The notes under the pieces were generated by a model that saw only the letters and a list, made by a program, of their open reading frames with translations, did no database searches and had not been told where the DNA came from. Source: DATAYF01 sp036272735 (GTDB taxonomy: Bacteria; Chloroflexota; Ktedonobacteria; Ktedonobacterales; Ktedonobacteraceae). Taken from it: a stretch of 6,061 nucleotides of DNA. The stretch is from positions 1 to 6,061 of the forward strand of contig DATAYF010000440.1 of NCBI GenBank assembly GCA_036272735.1. The letters are read 5' to 3'. Position 1 is the first letter of the stretch. Each line of letters starts with the position of its first letter. Positions 5,682 through 6,061 of the stretch are shown one piece after another. Made by a program: the position numbers and the translations under genes.

Positions 5682-6002
5682 ATGGCACATAAAAAAGGCA
5701 TGGGTAGCTCGCGCAATGGTCGCGATAGCAAACCTAAGATGCTTGGTGTGAAGCGCTACGATGGCGAACTGGTCACGGCTGGTAGCATTATCGTGCGCCA
5801 GCGCGGCACAAAAATTCGCCCCGGCGAGCATGTCGGCCTTGGTCGCGATCACACCCTGTTCGCGTTGACGCATGGGTATGTGAAGTTCGGTCATGCTACA
5901 CGCGAACGCCGCTCGGTAAGCATTGTTAGCGAGTTCCCCAACCGGCCATCGATTGCTGAGCTTCTCGGACAAGAAGAGCCCTCGGCCGTCGCCGGTTCCT
6001 AG
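5682..6002 (+). CDS. rpmA: 50S ribosomal protein L27 with short C-terminal extension
   Basis: L27 reaches toward the peptidyl transferase centre through its N-terminal arm. The 106-aa product shows MAHKKGMGSSRNGRDS (1-16), LGVKRYDGELVTAGSIIVRQRGTK (21-44) and GRDHTLFALTHGYVKF (54-69), all typical. Residue 7, usually Gly or Ala, is Met. The start is directly at MAHKK, so the cleavable N-terminal extension removed by the Prp protease in Firmicutes is absent, and no prp-like gene lies between rplU and rpmA. About 20 residues (FPNRPSIAELLGQEE and beyond) extend past the usual end near residue 84. The gene starts 3 bp after the rplU stop and is clearly in the same operon. No terminator is visible in the remaining 59 bases, so transcription may continue. 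Confidence 0.97.
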   Translation: MAHKKGMGSSRNGRDSKPKMLGVKRYDGELVTAGSIIVRQRGTKIRPGEHVGLGRDHTLFALTHGYVKFGHATRERRSVSIVSEFPNRPSIAELLGQEEPSAVAGS

Positions 6003-6061
6003 TTCATCATACAAATGAGCCGTTAACGAAACGCAGTAAACAAAGAGCAGCGGCGTGGTAC

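Noticed and set aside
1..6061. CRISPR array, tRNA or rRNA genes.
   Set aside because: No regularly spaced repeats and no cloverleaf or rRNA-like sequence were seen by eye.

Overview
The window looks like a chromosomal segment of a Chloroflexota bacterium, most likely class Ktedonobacteria. This is inferred from the gene mix, not from a search: a moderately GC-rich genome, a Uma2-family nuclease, a CarH-like MerR/B12 regulator, a dnaN-recF pair, and L21/L27 proteins with unusual C-terminal tails. No sequence here proves the lineage.

Layout. Bases 1-235 are GC-rich and full of perfect stem-loops. They read like the 3' end of a mobile element or a structured RNA, possibly a TnpB guide-RNA region. 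This abuts the 3' remnant of a gene for a probable secreted protein (to 523), which ends in a clear intrinsic terminator (541-569). A Uma2 (DUF820) gene follows with its own promoter (589-617) and start at 658. It converges, 18 bp apart, with recF. The minus-strand dnaN-recF unit (3632 down to 1234) starts from a strong promoter at 3711-3683. A perfect 10-bp hairpin lies in the 68-bp gap between the two genes. Upstream of dnaN, also on the minus strand, is a MerR-type regulator with a cobalamin-binding domain (4768-3779).

Bases 4769-5180 contain no gene with good support. They hold the divergent control region: an inverted repeat before the regulator, a GC-rich hairpin, a near-consensus sigma-70 promoter (4906-4934), and a leader of about 240 nt with several stems before rplU. 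rplU (L21) and rpmA (L27) then form a tight two-gene unit 3 bp apart. Bases 6003-6061 show no terminator or gene start.

How the genes work together. dnaN (sliding clamp) and recF (gap-repair loader) are a classic replication/repair pair. rplU and rpmA encode neighbouring 50S subunit proteins that are commonly co-transcribed. The MerR/B12 protein is a plausible light- or cobalamin-responsive regulator with no visible dedicated target other than its own promoter region. The least ordinary parts are the structured element at the left edge, the long structured rplU leader, and the Uma2 protein lacking a usual lysine. I found no complete undescribed multi-gene system.
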